64,000 bases of DNA from Chelatococcus sambhunathii (lineage in GTDB: Bacteria; Pseudomonadota; Alphaproteobacteria; Rhizobiales; Beijerinckiaceae), in contig NZ_LIOL01000008.1 of assembly GCF_001418005.1 (NCBI RefSeq), positions 123,328 to 187,327 on the forward strand, in the 5' to 3' direction. Below, in pieces: positions 44,638 to 54,018 of this stretch (within the stretch, counting starts at the first letter, position 1; each line of letters opens with the position of its first letter). The notes beneath the pieces are model-generated. The model made no database searches. It worked only from the letters and a program-made list of their open reading frames with translations, and had not been told where the DNA came from. The position numbers and the translations under genes are program-made.

Positions 44638-46556
44638 TGAACGCCGTCGCAACGCTCGCCCGCCCCGCCCCCTTGCCGGCTGCGCCCGCGCGCGGCCTCC
44701 TGCGTTTCCTTACCTGCGGTTCGGTGGACGACGGCAAGTCGACGCTGATCGGCCGTCTGCTCCACGAAACGGGCGCCATCTTCGAGGACCAGTTCGCGGC
44801 GCTCGAGAAGGACTCGCGCCGCCACGGCACGACGGGCGGCGACATCGACTTCGCCCTGCTCGTCGATGGACTCGAGGCCGAGCGCGAGCAGGGCATCACC
44901 ATCGATGTCGCCTATCGTTATTTCTCGACGCCGCGCCGCTCCTTCATTGTCGCCGATACGCCCGGCCACGAACAGTACACCCGCAACATGGCAACCGGCG
45001 CCTCGAACGCCGAGCTTGCCATCATCCTCATCGATGCGCGCAAGGGCGTCCTGACGCAGACGAAGCGCCACAGCGTCATCGCGGCGCTCACCGGCATCCG
45101 GCACGTCATCCTCGCCGTCAACAAGATCGACCTTGTCGGTTTCGACGAGAAGCGCTTCGACGCCATCGTCGCCGACTACGCGGCCTTCGCCGGCAAGCTC
45201 GGCTTTGCGTCCATCGTGCCGATCCCGGTCTCGGCGCGCTTCGGCGACAATATCGCCGCGCCGAGCGCCAACACCTCCTGGTACAACGGGCCGACGCTTG
45301 TCGGCCACCTCGAGGAGGTGGAGGTCGAGGCGGCGCGCACGGACGGGCCGCTGCGCTTTCCCGTGCAGTGGGTCAACCGACCCAATCTCGACTTCCGCGG
45401 CTTCTCGGGCACGCTCGCCGGCGGCGTCGTGCGCGTCGGCGACGAGGTGGTGGCCTCCTCCTCCGGCAAAACGAGCCGCGTGACGCGCATTGTCACGTTC
45501 GACGGCGACCGGGAGACGGCCCGTGCCGGCGATGCCGTGACGCTGGTGCTCGCCGATGAGATCGACGCCCCGCGCGGCGAGGTGCTGGCCGACCCGAAGG
45601 CGCGGCCGGCGGTCGCCTCCCGCCTCGCCGCCCGGCTCGTGTGGATGAGCGAGGACACGCTCGCGCCGGGCCGGTCCTATCTGATGAGGCTCGGGACGCG
45701 CACCGTGCCGGCCACCGTCCGGACGATCCGCAGCGCCATCGATGTCGAGACCTTCGACGCGCGCGAGGCGGGCAGTCTCGCCCTCAACGGCATCGGTGTC
45801 GTCGAGATCGACACCGTGGCTCCGGTGGTTTTCGACCCCTATGACGAGAACCGCGCCACGGGCGCCTTCATCCTCATCGACCGCTTCACCAATGCGACGG
45901 TCGCGGCGGGCATGGCGGTCGAGGCCCTCGGGGCGACGAACGTGCACCGCCATGGCTTCGATGTGGATCGGGCGGCGCGCGCGGGGCTCAAGCACCAGCG
46001 CTCGCTCGCCGTCTGGTTCACCGGCCTGCCGGGCTCCGGCAAGTCGACCATCGCCAATCTGGTGGAGCGCAAGCTGCACGCCCTCGGTCGCCATACGACG
46101 GTGCTCGACGGTGACGACCTGCGCCAGGGGCTCAACGCCGATCTTGGTTTCGACCTTGCGAGCCGCGCCGAGAACGTGCGACGGGCCGGCGAGGTGGCGC
46201 GGCTGATGCTGGATGCGGGCCTCGTCGTTCTCTGCGCCTTCGTCTCGCCCGTGCGGGCGGATCGGGAGCGGCTGCGCGAGCGCTTCGCACCGGGCGAGTT
46301 CGTCGAGGTCTTCGTCGACACGCCGGCGGAGGTCTGCGCCGCGCGCGATCCCAAGGGGCTGTATGCGAAGGCGCAGGACGGAAAGATCGCGACCTTCACT
46401 GGCGTCGGCCAGGGCTACGAGCCACCGCTATCGCCGGACCTCGTGCTCGACGCGGCCGCGGCCGATGCCGAGGCACTCGCCGAGCGGGTCGTCGCCTTCA
46501 TCGAGCCGCGTATCTCGGGCGCGAGCCTGACGGCGGAGGATTCGGCGGCGCTGTGA
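44637..46556 (+). CDS. cysNC: bifunctional sulfate adenylyltransferase large subunit / APS kinase
   Basis: This 639-residue fusion has an N-terminal translation-factor-like GTPase (about 15-440) with GSVDDGKSTL, ADTPGHEQYTRNMATGAS and NKIDLV. This domain drives sulfate adenylation with CysD. The C-terminal APS kinase (about 455-630) has P-loop FTGLPGSGKSTIA and DGDDLRQGLN, forming PAPS. CysN-CysC fusions (NodQ type) are common in Hyphomicrobiales. Since CysH looks APS-specific, the kinase domain probably supplies PAPS for sulfotransferases. The nearby CysQ-like phosphatase would remove the PAP product. Confidence 0.95.
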   Translation: MNAVATLARPAPLPAAPARGLLRFLTCGSVDDGKSTLIGRLLHETGAIFEDQFAALEKDSRRHGTTGGDIDFALLVDGLEAEREQGITIDVAYRYFSTPRRSFIVADTPGHEQYTRNMATGASNAELAIILIDARKGVLTQTKRHSVIAALTGIRHVILAVNKIDLVGFDEKRFDAIVADYAAFAGKLGFASIVPIPVSARFGDNIAAPSANTSWYNGPTLVGHLEEVEVEAARTDGPLRFPVQWVNRPNLDFRGFSGTLAGGVVRVGDEVVASSSGKTSRVTRIVTFDGDRETARAGDAVTLVLADEIDAPRGEVLADPKARPAVASRLAARLVWMSEDTLAPGRSYLMRLGTRTVPATVRTIRSAIDVETFDAREAGSLALNGIGVVEIDTVAPVVFDPYDENRATGAFILIDRFTNATVAAGMAVEALGATNVHRHGFDVDRAARAGLKHQRSLAVWFTGLPGSGKSTIANLVERKLHALGRHTTVLDGDDLRQGLNADLGFDLASRAENVRRAGEVARLMLDAGLVVLCAFVSPVRADRERLRERFAPGEFVEVFVDTPAEVCAARDPKGLYAKAQDGKIATFTGVGQGYEPPLSPDLVLDAAAADAEALAERVVAFIEPRISGASLTAEDSAAL

Positions 46557-46581
46557 GCGTCGCCGGCCCGCGGAAACGGCC

Positions 46582-47748
46582 TCACGCCGTCTGGCGCGCG
46601 ACCGGCTTCTTCTCCTCATCCGGCCGGTCGGGCTCGGGCTGCGGAGCTGCCATGATCGCGTCGGCCAGCTGGTCGATGCGCTGCAGCAGCGAGGCATCAT
46701 CGTCCACTTCAGCCGGCAGCTTGCGAATGTCGCGTTGCAGGCGGTTGAGTTCCCGCTGCAGGCGGGCCCGGTCGGCGCGGGCCTGCTGCAACGCCCCTTC
46801 GAGCGACAGTTTCTCGGCGCGCATCAGTTCGACCTCCTCTTCCAAGGCGCGGACAGTCGACCGCCCCCTCTCGTCAGCCGCTGCCGCCTCGGCCCGGAGC
46901 TTAGCGATGAGATCGTGCGCATGGGCCAGATCCGCATCGCGCTCGGCGACGACGTTCTCGCGCCGCGAGGCGGCGGCCGATGCCTCGGTCAGGCGCGCGG
47001 CATAATCGACCTCGCTCGCCTCCAGCACCTCGATGCGTGTCGCCTGCTCGCGGCGCATCTCGTCGAGCGAGCGGATGCGGGCCGACAGCACCTCCTCATG
47101 CGTGCGTGCGCTCTCGAGCAGTTGGTCGCGCTCGGCAAGGCCGGCCTGCGCGGCGGCGAGATCGGCCCGCGTGGCGGCGAGTGTTTGCTCGAGATCGGCG
47201 ATACGATCGCTATGGTTGGCGAGCTGTGTTTCGAGGCCCGCCACGGCGATGCGTTTCGTATCGATGTCGATCAGCGCATCCTTGTGGGCCGCATCGAGCG
47301 CGCGGTAGGCCTCGTCGCGGGCGCCGAGCCTGTCGGTCGTCTCCTTGAGAGCCGCCTCGAGCCGCGCCGCTTCCTCGCGCGTCGCCTCCAGCGTGGCGAG
47401 GGTTTCCGCGAGGCGGCTTTCGAGATCGGCGATGGTGGCGGCGAGGGTCGCGCCTTCATCCTCGAGCTGCTTCAGTTCCGCCGTTCGCCGGCCGATGTCC
47501 GCGAGCGCCGACGCATGCCGGTTCCGCGCCCGTTCGAGCTGTTGCTCGAGACGGCGCAGCGCCACGGCGAACTCGGCCCGCAGGTGGTCCTTCTCGGCCG
47601 TCAGCTCCGCGATCGACAGGGGAAACTGTGCTTCGAGTCGCCGGCGGATCAGGCGCTCGGCCCGGCGGTTTACGGCGGGAAGCACGACGACCGCCAGGAG
47701 CGTGGCCGCGAGGAACCCGAGCGCGAAGATCATCAGCGCTTCGATCAC
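46582..47748 (-). CDS. membrane-anchored coiled-coil protein
   Basis: The 388-residue protein has one N-terminal membrane helix (about 3-25, ALMIFALGFLAATLLAVVVL) and then a nearly continuous coiled coil (about 30-350) built of Ala/Glu/Arg/Leu heptads, ending in a short acidic-basic tail. The start is a GTG preceded by AAGGGGAAG. Similar proteins recur in Hyphomicrobiales, but I know of no assigned function. The cytoplasmic rod could act as a scaffold at the inner membrane. It lies upstream of no obvious operon partner and is about 130 bases downstream of eipA, in the same direction. Confidence 0.75.
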   Translation of the reverse strand: MIEALMIFALGFLAATLLAVVVLPAVNRRAERLIRRRLEAQFPLSIAELTAEKDHLRAEFAVALRRLEQQLERARNRHASALADIGRRTAELKQLEDEGATLAATIADLESRLAETLATLEATREEAARLEAALKETTDRLGARDEAYRALDAAHKDALIDIDTKRIAVAGLETQLANHSDRIADLEQTLAATRADLAAAQAGLAERDQLLESARTHEEVLSARIRSLDEMRREQATRIEVLEASEVDYAARLTEASAAASRRENVVAERDADLAHAHDLIAKLRAEAAAADERGRSTVRALEEEVELMRAEKLSLEGALQQARADRARLQRELNRLQRDIRKLPAEVDDDASLLQRIDQLADAIMAAPQPEPDRPDEEKKPVARQTA

Positions 47749-47874
47749 GGCCCCGCTTCCCCTTCACGCCCGTTGCGACCGGCCCGCCCCGAGGCCGGCT
47801 TTTCCTGAAAATGGCACGCCTCTGCCGCTCTTTCCAGTCAGGCCTCCGTCGAGCGAACCGCTGCGGCTGGACGC

Positions 47875-48465
47875 TCAGAAGGGATTCCACGTCGCTTCGG
47901 GCGTGAACTTCAGGTAGCCGAGGTTGAGGCCGAGGCGGGCGCCGACGCCGGTGCGGATCGGGACAATGGTGATGCCGTTGGCATTCAATGCCGTCATGCC
48001 GAAGCCGGCGACCAGATAGGCCGAGCCGTTGACGCCGGCAAAGCGCTGGAACAGCGCGTTCACCGTCGGCAGATTGTAGACGAGCATCATGGTGCGCGCG
48101 CCGTCTCCGCCGAAGTCGAAGCCCACCGAGGGGCCCTGCCAGAACACGCGCTGATCGCCGGCATTGCGGGTGTAGAGCACGCCCTCGCCGTAGCGCAGGC
48201 CGCCGACGAAGGCGCCCGACGCCTCCTGGCCGACGATGTAGCCATTGGGCTCGCCCCAGCGGCGTACGGCTTCCTCGATCGTCAGCGCGAGCCCGCGCGA
48301 GACGTTGCCGAAGGCCTTGTGGCCCGATTGGACGAGTTCCTGGGGCGAGAACGTGTCCTGCCGTGCCGGCGCGCCCTGGGCGAGTGCGACACCGGGCGCC
48401 ACGAGAAGGAGTGCCGCGACGATCGTCATGGCGGCACGCCAGGCCGCTTTCCAGCTGGCTCGCAT
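47875..48465 (-). CDS. eipA: DUF1134 envelope integrity protein (EipA-like)
   Basis: This 196-residue exported protein has a signal peptide (about 1-30, ending GVALAQG). Its beta-rich domain contains GYIVGQEASGAFVGGLRYGEG, VFWQGPSVGFDFGGDGARTM and a C-terminal NLGYLKFTPEATWNPF. It matches DUF1134, whose Brucella member EipA is a periplasmic beta-barrel protein needed for envelope integrity and reported to be CtrA-controlled. I chose ATG 48465, which has GGAG 8 bases upstream; a GTG at 48483 would add six residues. TTAAC half-sites lie upstream (48484 and 48521), but there is no full CtrA box. Confidence 0.85.
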   Translation of the reverse strand: MRASWKAAWRAAMTIVAALLLVAPGVALAQGAPARQDTFSPQELVQSGHKAFGNVSRGLALTIEEAVRRWGEPNGYIVGQEASGAFVGGLRYGEGVLYTRNAGDQRVFWQGPSVGFDFGGDGARTMMLVYNLPTVNALFQRFAGVNGSAYLVAGFGMTALNANGITIVPIRTGVGARLGLNLGYLKFTPEATWNPF

Positions 48466-48660
48466 CAGCAATACTCCATTCACTTAAGCCCGCCCGCTTC
48501 CCATCATGGCGCACAAATCGTTAACGAGATTGCTAAACGGAGGCGAAAGGCCGTTCGTTTCCCGCAAGGATCGCTCCGGCAGCCCTTCTGCGAGGTATTG
48601 TGGCAGCGAATCGCGAACGATACGCTCTGCGCCAAAAATGTCGGTGCGAAGGCAGCGCGC

Positions 48661-49509
48661 TCAGGGCCTGCGGCCTGCTGCGGCGATCGGTGCGGCGTCG
48701 CGGGCAAGTGCCGGGTCGCCCCAGGCGATGAAAGGGCCGTTGGCGAAGCCGCCCGTCGTGTCGCCGTAGGTAAGGCGCACGCCGTCCGGCGTCGTCACGA
48801 GGCCACCTGCCGCGCTGACGAGCGCATCGCCCGCGGCGACGTCCCACTGCATGGTACGTCCGAAGCGGGGGTAGACGTCCGCCTCGCCCGCGGCGATGAG
48901 ACAGAACTTGAGGGCCGAGGAAGCGCTGCGCCGCTCGCGCGGGGCAAGGGCGGCGAGGAAACGGTCCGTTTCCGGATCGCCGTGGCGGGCGCTGGCCAGC
49001 GCCGTCAACCCCTCGCGCGAGGCTGGCCGGGTGCGGATAGGGCGCAGATTATGTCGCGCTGGCGGTGGGCCGCCGGCAGGCGCGGTTGTCGCGTAGGCTG
49101 CTGCGCCGCCAATCCAGAAACGGCCGTCCGCGGGCGTATGGATGACGCCGGCGATCGGGCGGCCCGCGACGACGGCAGCGATGTTAACCGTGAATTCCGA
49201 TCCGCCGGCCACGAAATCGCGCGTGCCGTCGAGCGGATCGACGAGGAAGAAGGCCTGCCCCTCGCCCAGAGGCGCCGCAGCATCGGCGCTCTCCTCCGAG
49301 ATCACGCTCACGTGCGGGAAGGCGCGGGCAAGCGCGCCCGAGATGAAGGTCTCCGCCGCGATGTCGGCGTCCGAGCAGGGGCTGCCGTCGTCCTTGGTGC
49401 GGGTGGCGAAACCCTGGGCACGGCTTTCGAGGATCCGCGCGCCGGCACCGTGGGCAATGGCGGCGAGGGTCAAGGCGAGGGCGTCGGCGTCGGCAGGGAA
49501 GGACGGCAT
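48661..49509 (-). CDS. cysQ: inositol-monophosphatase family phosphatase, probably CysQ
   Basis: This 282-residue Mg2+/Li+-sensitive-type phosphatase has the metal motif FFLVDPLDGTRDFVAGG (about 88-104), a SEES segment (second metal Glu) and the C-terminal QWDVAAGDALVSAAGG. CysQ removes the 3'-phosphate of PAP formed during PAPS use, which would fit the CysC domain and cys operon 2 kb away. Histidinol-phosphatase or inositol monophosphatase activity is the alternative. It is divergent from chpT. An apparent longer frame running into the chpT region is a shadow. Confidence 0.83.
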   Translation of the reverse strand: MPSFPADADALALTLAAIAHGAGARILESRAQGFATRTKDDGSPCSDADIAAETFISGALARAFPHVSVISEESADAAAPLGEGQAFFLVDPLDGTRDFVAGGSEFTVNIAAVVAGRPIAGVIHTPADGRFWIGGAAAYATTAPAGGPPPARHNLRPIRTRPASREGLTALASARHGDPETDRFLAALAPRERRSASSALKFCLIAAGEADVYPRFGRTMQWDVAAGDALVSAAGGLVTTPDGVRLTYGDTTGGFANGPFIAWGDPALARDAAPIAAAGRRP

Positions 49510-49701
49510 CAGAGGCGCTGGGTCATGGCGAACAGGGGCGGTTGTGCGCAAAATGGCAACGAATTGCAAGCTGCGCACGGGGCGCTCTTCTAGGTCTTGT
49601 CGGGGCTTCCGGCCCCGCGCGAAGCAGTGTATCACCGAAAATCGTTCGCGCCCCGTTCCGGGGTGCATCCACCTCGCGTTAGCCCCTTTCGCGGAGCCGC
49701 C

Positions 49702-50352
49702 ATGACCGCCGCCGTTACGCTCGATGCGCTCGATCTCGCCGCTCTCCTGTGCAGCCGCGTGTGCCACGACGTCATCAGCCCGGTGGGCGCCATCGTCAAC
49801 GGGCTTGAAGTGCTCGAGGACGAGAACGATGCGGCGATGCAGGAATTCGCGCTCGACCTCATCAAGAAGAGCGCCCGGCAAGCCTCGGCCCGGTTGCAGT
49901 TCGCGCGCCTTGCCTTCGGCGCGGCCGGCTCCGCCGGAGCCTCGATCGATCTCGGCGACGCGGAGAACGTCGCCAAGGGCTTCATCCAGGACGACAAGGT
50001 CGCGCTCATCTGGAACGTGCCGCGCCTGCTCCTGCCGAAGAACAAGGTCAAGCTGCTGCTCAACCTCATTCTCCTCGCCACCAACGCGATCCCGCGCGGC
50101 GGCTCCATCACGGTCGACGCCGAGGTGGACGGCGACGATGCGCGCTTCACCATCGCCGCCAAGGGCGTGAGTGCGCGCATTCCGACCCATGCGGAGCAGT
50201 TGCTCGCGGGCAAGGCGGAAGGCGGCAGCGTCGATGCGCATGCGATCCAGCCGTTCTACACCGGGCTCGTGGCGCGGGCGGCGGGCATGGACGCGCGCTT
50301 CTCGCTTGTGGACGACACCGTGCTGATCAAGGCCGGCCCGGCTGATGACTGA
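49702..50352 (+). CDS. chpT: histidine phosphotransferase ChpT
   Basis: This 216-residue cytoplasmic protein resembles a degenerate histidine kinase dimer: a helical hairpin with the phospho-accepting His22 in SRVCHDVISPVGAIVNGLEV, then an ATPase-like fold that lacks ATP motifs. In alphaproteobacteria ChpT relays phosphate from CckA to CtrA and CpdR. CtrA itself is encoded 6 kb downstream. GCGGAG precedes the ATG. It lies 135 bases before cheA, so a transcript may continue into the chemotaxis genes. Confidence 0.94.
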   Translation: MTAAVTLDALDLAALLCSRVCHDVISPVGAIVNGLEVLEDENDAAMQEFALDLIKKSARQASARLQFARLAFGAAGSAGASIDLGDAENVAKGFIQDDKVALIWNVPRLLLPKNKVKLLLNLILLATNAIPRGGSITVDAEVDGDDARFTIAAKGVSARIPTHAEQLLAGKAEGGSVDAHAIQPFYTGLVARAAGMDARFSLVDDTVLIKAGPADD

Positions 50353-50388
50353 GCACCTGCGCGTCATCCGTGCAGGATGGCGCGGGAT

Positions 50389-50403
50389 TTCAACCTAACT
50401 TAA
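50389..50403. promoter_or_regulatory. candidate CtrA box upstream of cheA
   Basis: TTCA-ACCTAAC-TTAA differs by one base from the CtrA consensus TTAA-N7-TTAA and lies 85 bases before the cheA start. One-mismatch matches can occur by chance, so this rests mainly on the cell-cycle neighbours. Confidence 0.35.
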
Positions 50404-50487
50404 ACTCTTAGCCCTGACACTGCCCCTCGGATCGCAGAGGCGTGGGCGGCCGCCATTGGCCGCGCGCGCGCTTTTCGGGTGTGCGTC

Positions 50488-53037
50488 ATGGATGAACTGC
50501 TGCGCGAGTTCCTGACGGAGACGAGCGAGTATCTCGACACCGTCGACATGGAACTCGTGCGCTTCGAGCGCAACCCAAACGACAGCGCCATCCTCCGCAA
50601 CATCTTCCGCCTCGTTCACACCATCAAGGGCACCTGCGGCTTCCTGGGCCTGCCGCGGCTCGAGGCGCTCGCCCACGCCGCAGAAACGCTGATGGGGCGC
50701 TTCCGCGACGGCGAGCAGGCGGTCACGAGCCGCGATGTCACGCTGATCCTGGCGACGATCGACCGGATCAAGCACATCATCACTGAGCTCGAGCGCACCT
50801 CGGTCGAGCCGCCGGGTCGCGACGACGACCTCATCCTTCCCCTCGAGCGCTCCAGCGGCGGTCCCGGGCGGCGCGGCATCGATCCTGCCATCCTCGTCGC
50901 CTTCGACGAGCCGGATGTGCAGCCCCCCGGTGAGGGGAGCTCCGCGCCGTCGCAGCAGGGCGCGGTCGCCGCCGAAAGCGCGGATGCCGCGGGCGGCCGG
51001 CAGCAGACCATCCGCGTGGCGGTGAACACGCTCGAGCATTTGATGACCATGGTCTCGGAACTCGTCCTGACGCGCAATCAACTGCTCGATATCGCCCGCC
51101 GGCATGAGGACAACACCTTCAATGTGCCGCTGCAGCGCCTGTCGCACGTAACGGCGGAGCTGCAGGAAAGCGTCATGAAGACCCGCATGCAGCCCATCGG
51201 TACGGCCTGGCAGAAGATGCCGCGGCTCGTGCGCGACCTCTCGGCCGAGCTCGGCAAGCCGATCGATCTCGTCATGCGCGGCGCCGACACCGAGCTCGAC
51301 CGTCAGGTGCTCGACATCATCAAGGATCCGCTGACGCACATGGTGCGCAACGCTGCGGACCACGGGCTCGAGAGTCCTGCCGAGCGGCGGGCGCTGGGCA
51401 AGCCGGAGCGCGGCACCATTCGCCTCGACGCCTATCACGAAGGCGGAACCATCACGATCGAGATCGCCGACGACGGACGCGGCCTCGACCTTCCAGCCAT
51501 CAAGGCCAAGGCGATCGCCCGTGGGCTCGCGCCGGCTGCCGAGGTGGAGCGCATGAGCGAGGCGCAGGCCGCCAAGTTCATCTTCCATCCCGGCTTCTCG
51601 ACGGCCGAAGCGGTGACTGCGGTGTCGGGGCGTGGCGTCGGCATGGATGTCGTCAAGACCAACATCGAACTCATCGGCGGCGTCATCGACATTCATTCCG
51701 AGCCCGGACGCGGCACGATCTTCACTGTGAAGATCCCGCTCACACTGGCCATCATCGCGGCGCTCATCGTCAGCGTCGGCGACCAGCGCTTTGCCATTCC
51801 CCAGATGGCTGTGCTCGAGCTGGTGCGCGTGCGGCCCGGTGCCGAGCAACGAGTCGAGACGGTCAACGGCGCGCCCGTGCTCAGGTTGCGCGAGCGGCTA
51901 TTGCCGGTGATGTCCCTTGCGCGCCTCCTCGGCCGCGCCGGTACGAAAGAGGATGACGACGGCTTCATCGTCGTCATCCAGGTCGGGCGGCAGCGCTTCG
52001 GGCTGCTCGTCGAAGGCGTCTTCCATACCGAGGAGATCGTGGTCAAGCCGATGTCGCGCAAGCTACGGCATCTGCAGGTGTTCTCCGGCAACACCATCCT
52101 GGGTGACGGGGCCGTGGTCCTCATCATCGATCCCAACGGCGTGTCGCGCATGCTCGGCGCGCAGGGGGTCGATGCGGCGGCCTTTGCCGATGCCCTGGCG
52201 GACATGGAGGAGACGCGGGAGGAGGAGGTCGAGGCCACGGCGCTGCTCGTCTTCCGCGCCGGCGGGCCCGGGCAGAAAGCGGTGCAACTCTCCCTCGTCA
52301 CGCGGCTCGAAGAGATCGATGCGACGAGGATCGAGTGGATCGGCGACCGCCCCTTCGTTCAGTACCGTGGCCGCCTAATGCCACTCGTTACAGCCAGCGA
52401 GCGGCTGGTGATCCGCAAGGAGGGGATGCAGCCGATCCTCGTCTTCTCCGATGCCGAGCGGGCCATGGGGCTGATCGTCGACGAGATCGTCGACATCGTG
52501 GACGAGCGACTTGCCATCGATCCGGTACCGCAGCGTCCGGACCTCGTCGGTTCGGCCGTGGTGCGTGGGCAGGCGACGGAACTCCTCAATATCGCGCATT
52601 TCCTGCCGCTCGCGCACGAGGACTGGCTGCGCCGGGCGGCGCTGCCCAATGCCCCGGTGCGCACCGTTCTGCTCGTCGACGATTCCGACTTCTTCCGCGG
52701 CATGCTGGCCCCGGTTCTCAAGGCGGCCGGCTATCGCCTGGTGCTTGCCAGCAGCGTCGACGAGGCGCTCGAGGTGCTTGCCTCGCAACGTGTCATCGAT
52801 GTGGTGGTGAGCGACATAGAAATGCCCGGAAAAACGGGCTTCGATCTCATCGAGAGCATGCGGATCGACCAGCGCACGCGGCATCTGCCGGTGATCGCTC
52901 TGTCGTCCTATATCAGCCCGGCCATCGTCGAGCGGGCGAGGCGCTACAGCGGGGTGGAATTCGTGGCGAAGTTCGACCGCGGCGGCCTGCTTGCGGCGCT
53001 GGCGGCGACCGTCGATGGTTATGGAGCGGCGGCATGA
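50488..53037 (+). CDS. cheA: hybrid chemotaxis histidine kinase CheA with C-terminal receiver
   Basis: This 849-residue kinase has an HPt domain with His44 (FRLVHTIKGTCGFLGL), no evident CheY-binding P2 domain and a dimerisation helix pair (about 175-240). The ATPase domain contains HMVRNAADHGLE, IADDGRGLD and GRGVGMDVVKTNI. A CheW-like domain (about 420-560) is followed by a second CheW-like segment (about 580-720). A receiver (about 728-849) has Asp776 in VVVSDIEMPG. It should phosphorylate CheY and CheB when coupled to receptors. No receptor gene is in the window. ATG 50488 is preferred to a GTG nine bases earlier. The stop overlaps cheW as ATGA. Confidence 0.93.
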   Translation: MDELLREFLTETSEYLDTVDMELVRFERNPNDSAILRNIFRLVHTIKGTCGFLGLPRLEALAHAAETLMGRFRDGEQAVTSRDVTLILATIDRIKHIITELERTSVEPPGRDDDLILPLERSSGGPGRRGIDPAILVAFDEPDVQPPGEGSSAPSQQGAVAAESADAAGGRQQTIRVAVNTLEHLMTMVSELVLTRNQLLDIARRHEDNTFNVPLQRLSHVTAELQESVMKTRMQPIGTAWQKMPRLVRDLSAELGKPIDLVMRGADTELDRQVLDIIKDPLTHMVRNAADHGLESPAERRALGKPERGTIRLDAYHEGGTITIEIADDGRGLDLPAIKAKAIARGLAPAAEVERMSEAQAAKFIFHPGFSTAEAVTAVSGRGVGMDVVKTNIELIGGVIDIHSEPGRGTIFTVKIPLTLAIIAALIVSVGDQRFAIPQMAVLELVRVRPGAEQRVETVNGAPVLRLRERLLPVMSLARLLGRAGTKEDDDGFIVVIQVGRQRFGLLVEGVFHTEEIVVKPMSRKLRHLQVFSGNTILGDGAVVLIIDPNGVSRMLGAQGVDAAAFADALADMEETREEEVEATALLVFRAGGPGQKAVQLSLVTRLEEIDATRIEWIGDRPFVQYRGRLMPLVTASERLVIRKEGMQPILVFSDAERAMGLIVDEIVDIVDERLAIDPVPQRPDLVGSAVVRGQATELLNIAHFLPLAHEDWLRRAALPNAPVRTVLLVDDSDFFRGMLAPVLKAAGYRLVLASSVDEALEVLASQRVIDVVVSDIEMPGKTGFDLIESMRIDQRTRHLPVIALSSYISPAIVERARRYSGVEFVAKFDRGGLLAALAATVDGYGAAA

Positions 53038-53522
53038 GCGCGATCGATCCCGCCATCAGCGCCAGCGCCGTCGACGATGGCATCCAGTATGTCACGGTGA
53101 CGGTTGGCGAGCAGCTATTCGGCATTCCGATCGACCGGGTGCGCGATGTGTTCGTCGTCGGTGGGCTGACGCCCGTCCCGCTCGCGCCGCCCGAGATCCG
53201 GGGGCTCGTGAACCTCAGGGGCCGCGTCGTCACAGCCGTGTGCATGCGCCGCCGCTTGGGTCTGCCGGCACGTGAGGAGGGGGCGGGGGGGACCGTGATG
53301 GCCGTCGGCCTGGAACAGGGCGATGAGAGCTTTGGCCTGATCGTCGACGGGGTGGGTGAGGTGTTGCGCGTGCCGGCCGAGACGCGCGAGCCCAGACCGC
53401 CCCATCTCGGCGGCCGCTGGGCATCCCTGGCGTCGCACATCCACAGGCTGGACGACCGCCTACTCGTCGTGCTCGATGTGGATGCGGTGCTTGCCTTCGA
53501 TGGGGAGGGAGGGGCCAGTTGA
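53034..53522 (+). CDS. cheW: chemotaxis adaptor protein CheW
   Basis: This 162-residue adaptor consists of a single CheW domain with YVTVTVGEQLFGIPIDRVRDV near the start and the conserved EIRGLVNLRGRVVTAVCMRRRL (about 59-80). It ends in VLDVDAVLAF. It links chemoreceptors to CheA. The start overlaps the cheA stop by 4 bases, so stoichiometric synthesis is likely. An overlapping open frame extending leftward is a shadow of cheA. Confidence 0.94.
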   Translation: MSAIDPAISASAVDDGIQYVTVTVGEQLFGIPIDRVRDVFVVGGLTPVPLAPPEIRGLVNLRGRVVTAVCMRRRLGLPAREEGAGGTVMAVGLEQGDESFGLIVDGVGEVLRVPAETREPRPPHLGGRWASLASHIHRLDDRLLVVLDVDAVLAFDGEGGAS

Positions 53523-53583
53523 TCTTTGTCCCCTATGCCGCCCTGGCCGGATATGATCGAGCGTTGACTGGGAGTCTCGCAGC

Positions 53584-53949
53584 ATGAAGCATTGTCTTGT
53601 CGTCGACGACTCGGCGGTCATTCGCAAGGTGGCGCGCCGCATCCTCGAGGCGCTCGCCTTCGAGGTGAGTGAGGCCGAAGATGGGGCCCAGGCCCTCGCC
53701 CGATGCCAGCAGGCCATGCCCGAGGCCGTGCTGCTCGACTGGAACATGCCCGTGATGGACGGCTACGAGTTCCTCAAGGCGTTGCGCCAGTTGCCCGGTG
53801 GTGATCGTCCGAAGGTCATCTTTTGCACTACAGAGAACGACGTCGCCCATATCGCCAAGGCCCTGCAAGCCGGTGCCGACGAATACATCATGAAGCCCTT
53901 CGACAAGGACATCGTGGAAGCGAAGTTTCAGGAAGTCGGGCTGGTCTAA
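53584..53949 (+). CDS. cheY: single-domain response regulator CheY
   Basis: This 121-residue receiver-only protein has the acidic pair at CLVVDDSAVIRK, phospho-acceptor Asp52 in LLDWNMPVMDGYEFLK, the Thr switch in VIFCTTEND and Lys104 in IMKPFD. It should carry the chemotaxis signal from CheA to the flagellar motor or another output. GGGAGT precedes the ATG by 8 bases. Confidence 0.93.
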   Translation: MKHCLVVDDSAVIRKVARRILEALAFEVSEAEDGAQALARCQQAMPEAVLLDWNMPVMDGYEFLKALRQLPGGDRPKVIFCTTENDVAHIAKALQAGADEYIMKPFDKDIVEAKFQEVGLV

Positions 53950-54018
53950 GGCGCTGCGCAAGGGCGGCAGGGCCGGCTGTGGCCGATCCGCGCCAGAGGC
54001 ATCGGCGGGGGCGGTATC

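Noticed and set aside
48484..48540. CtrA box upstream of eipA
   Set aside because: TTAA half-sites occur at 48484 and 48521, but the nearest second halves are spaced 8 or 9 bases, not 7; recorded only as half-sites.
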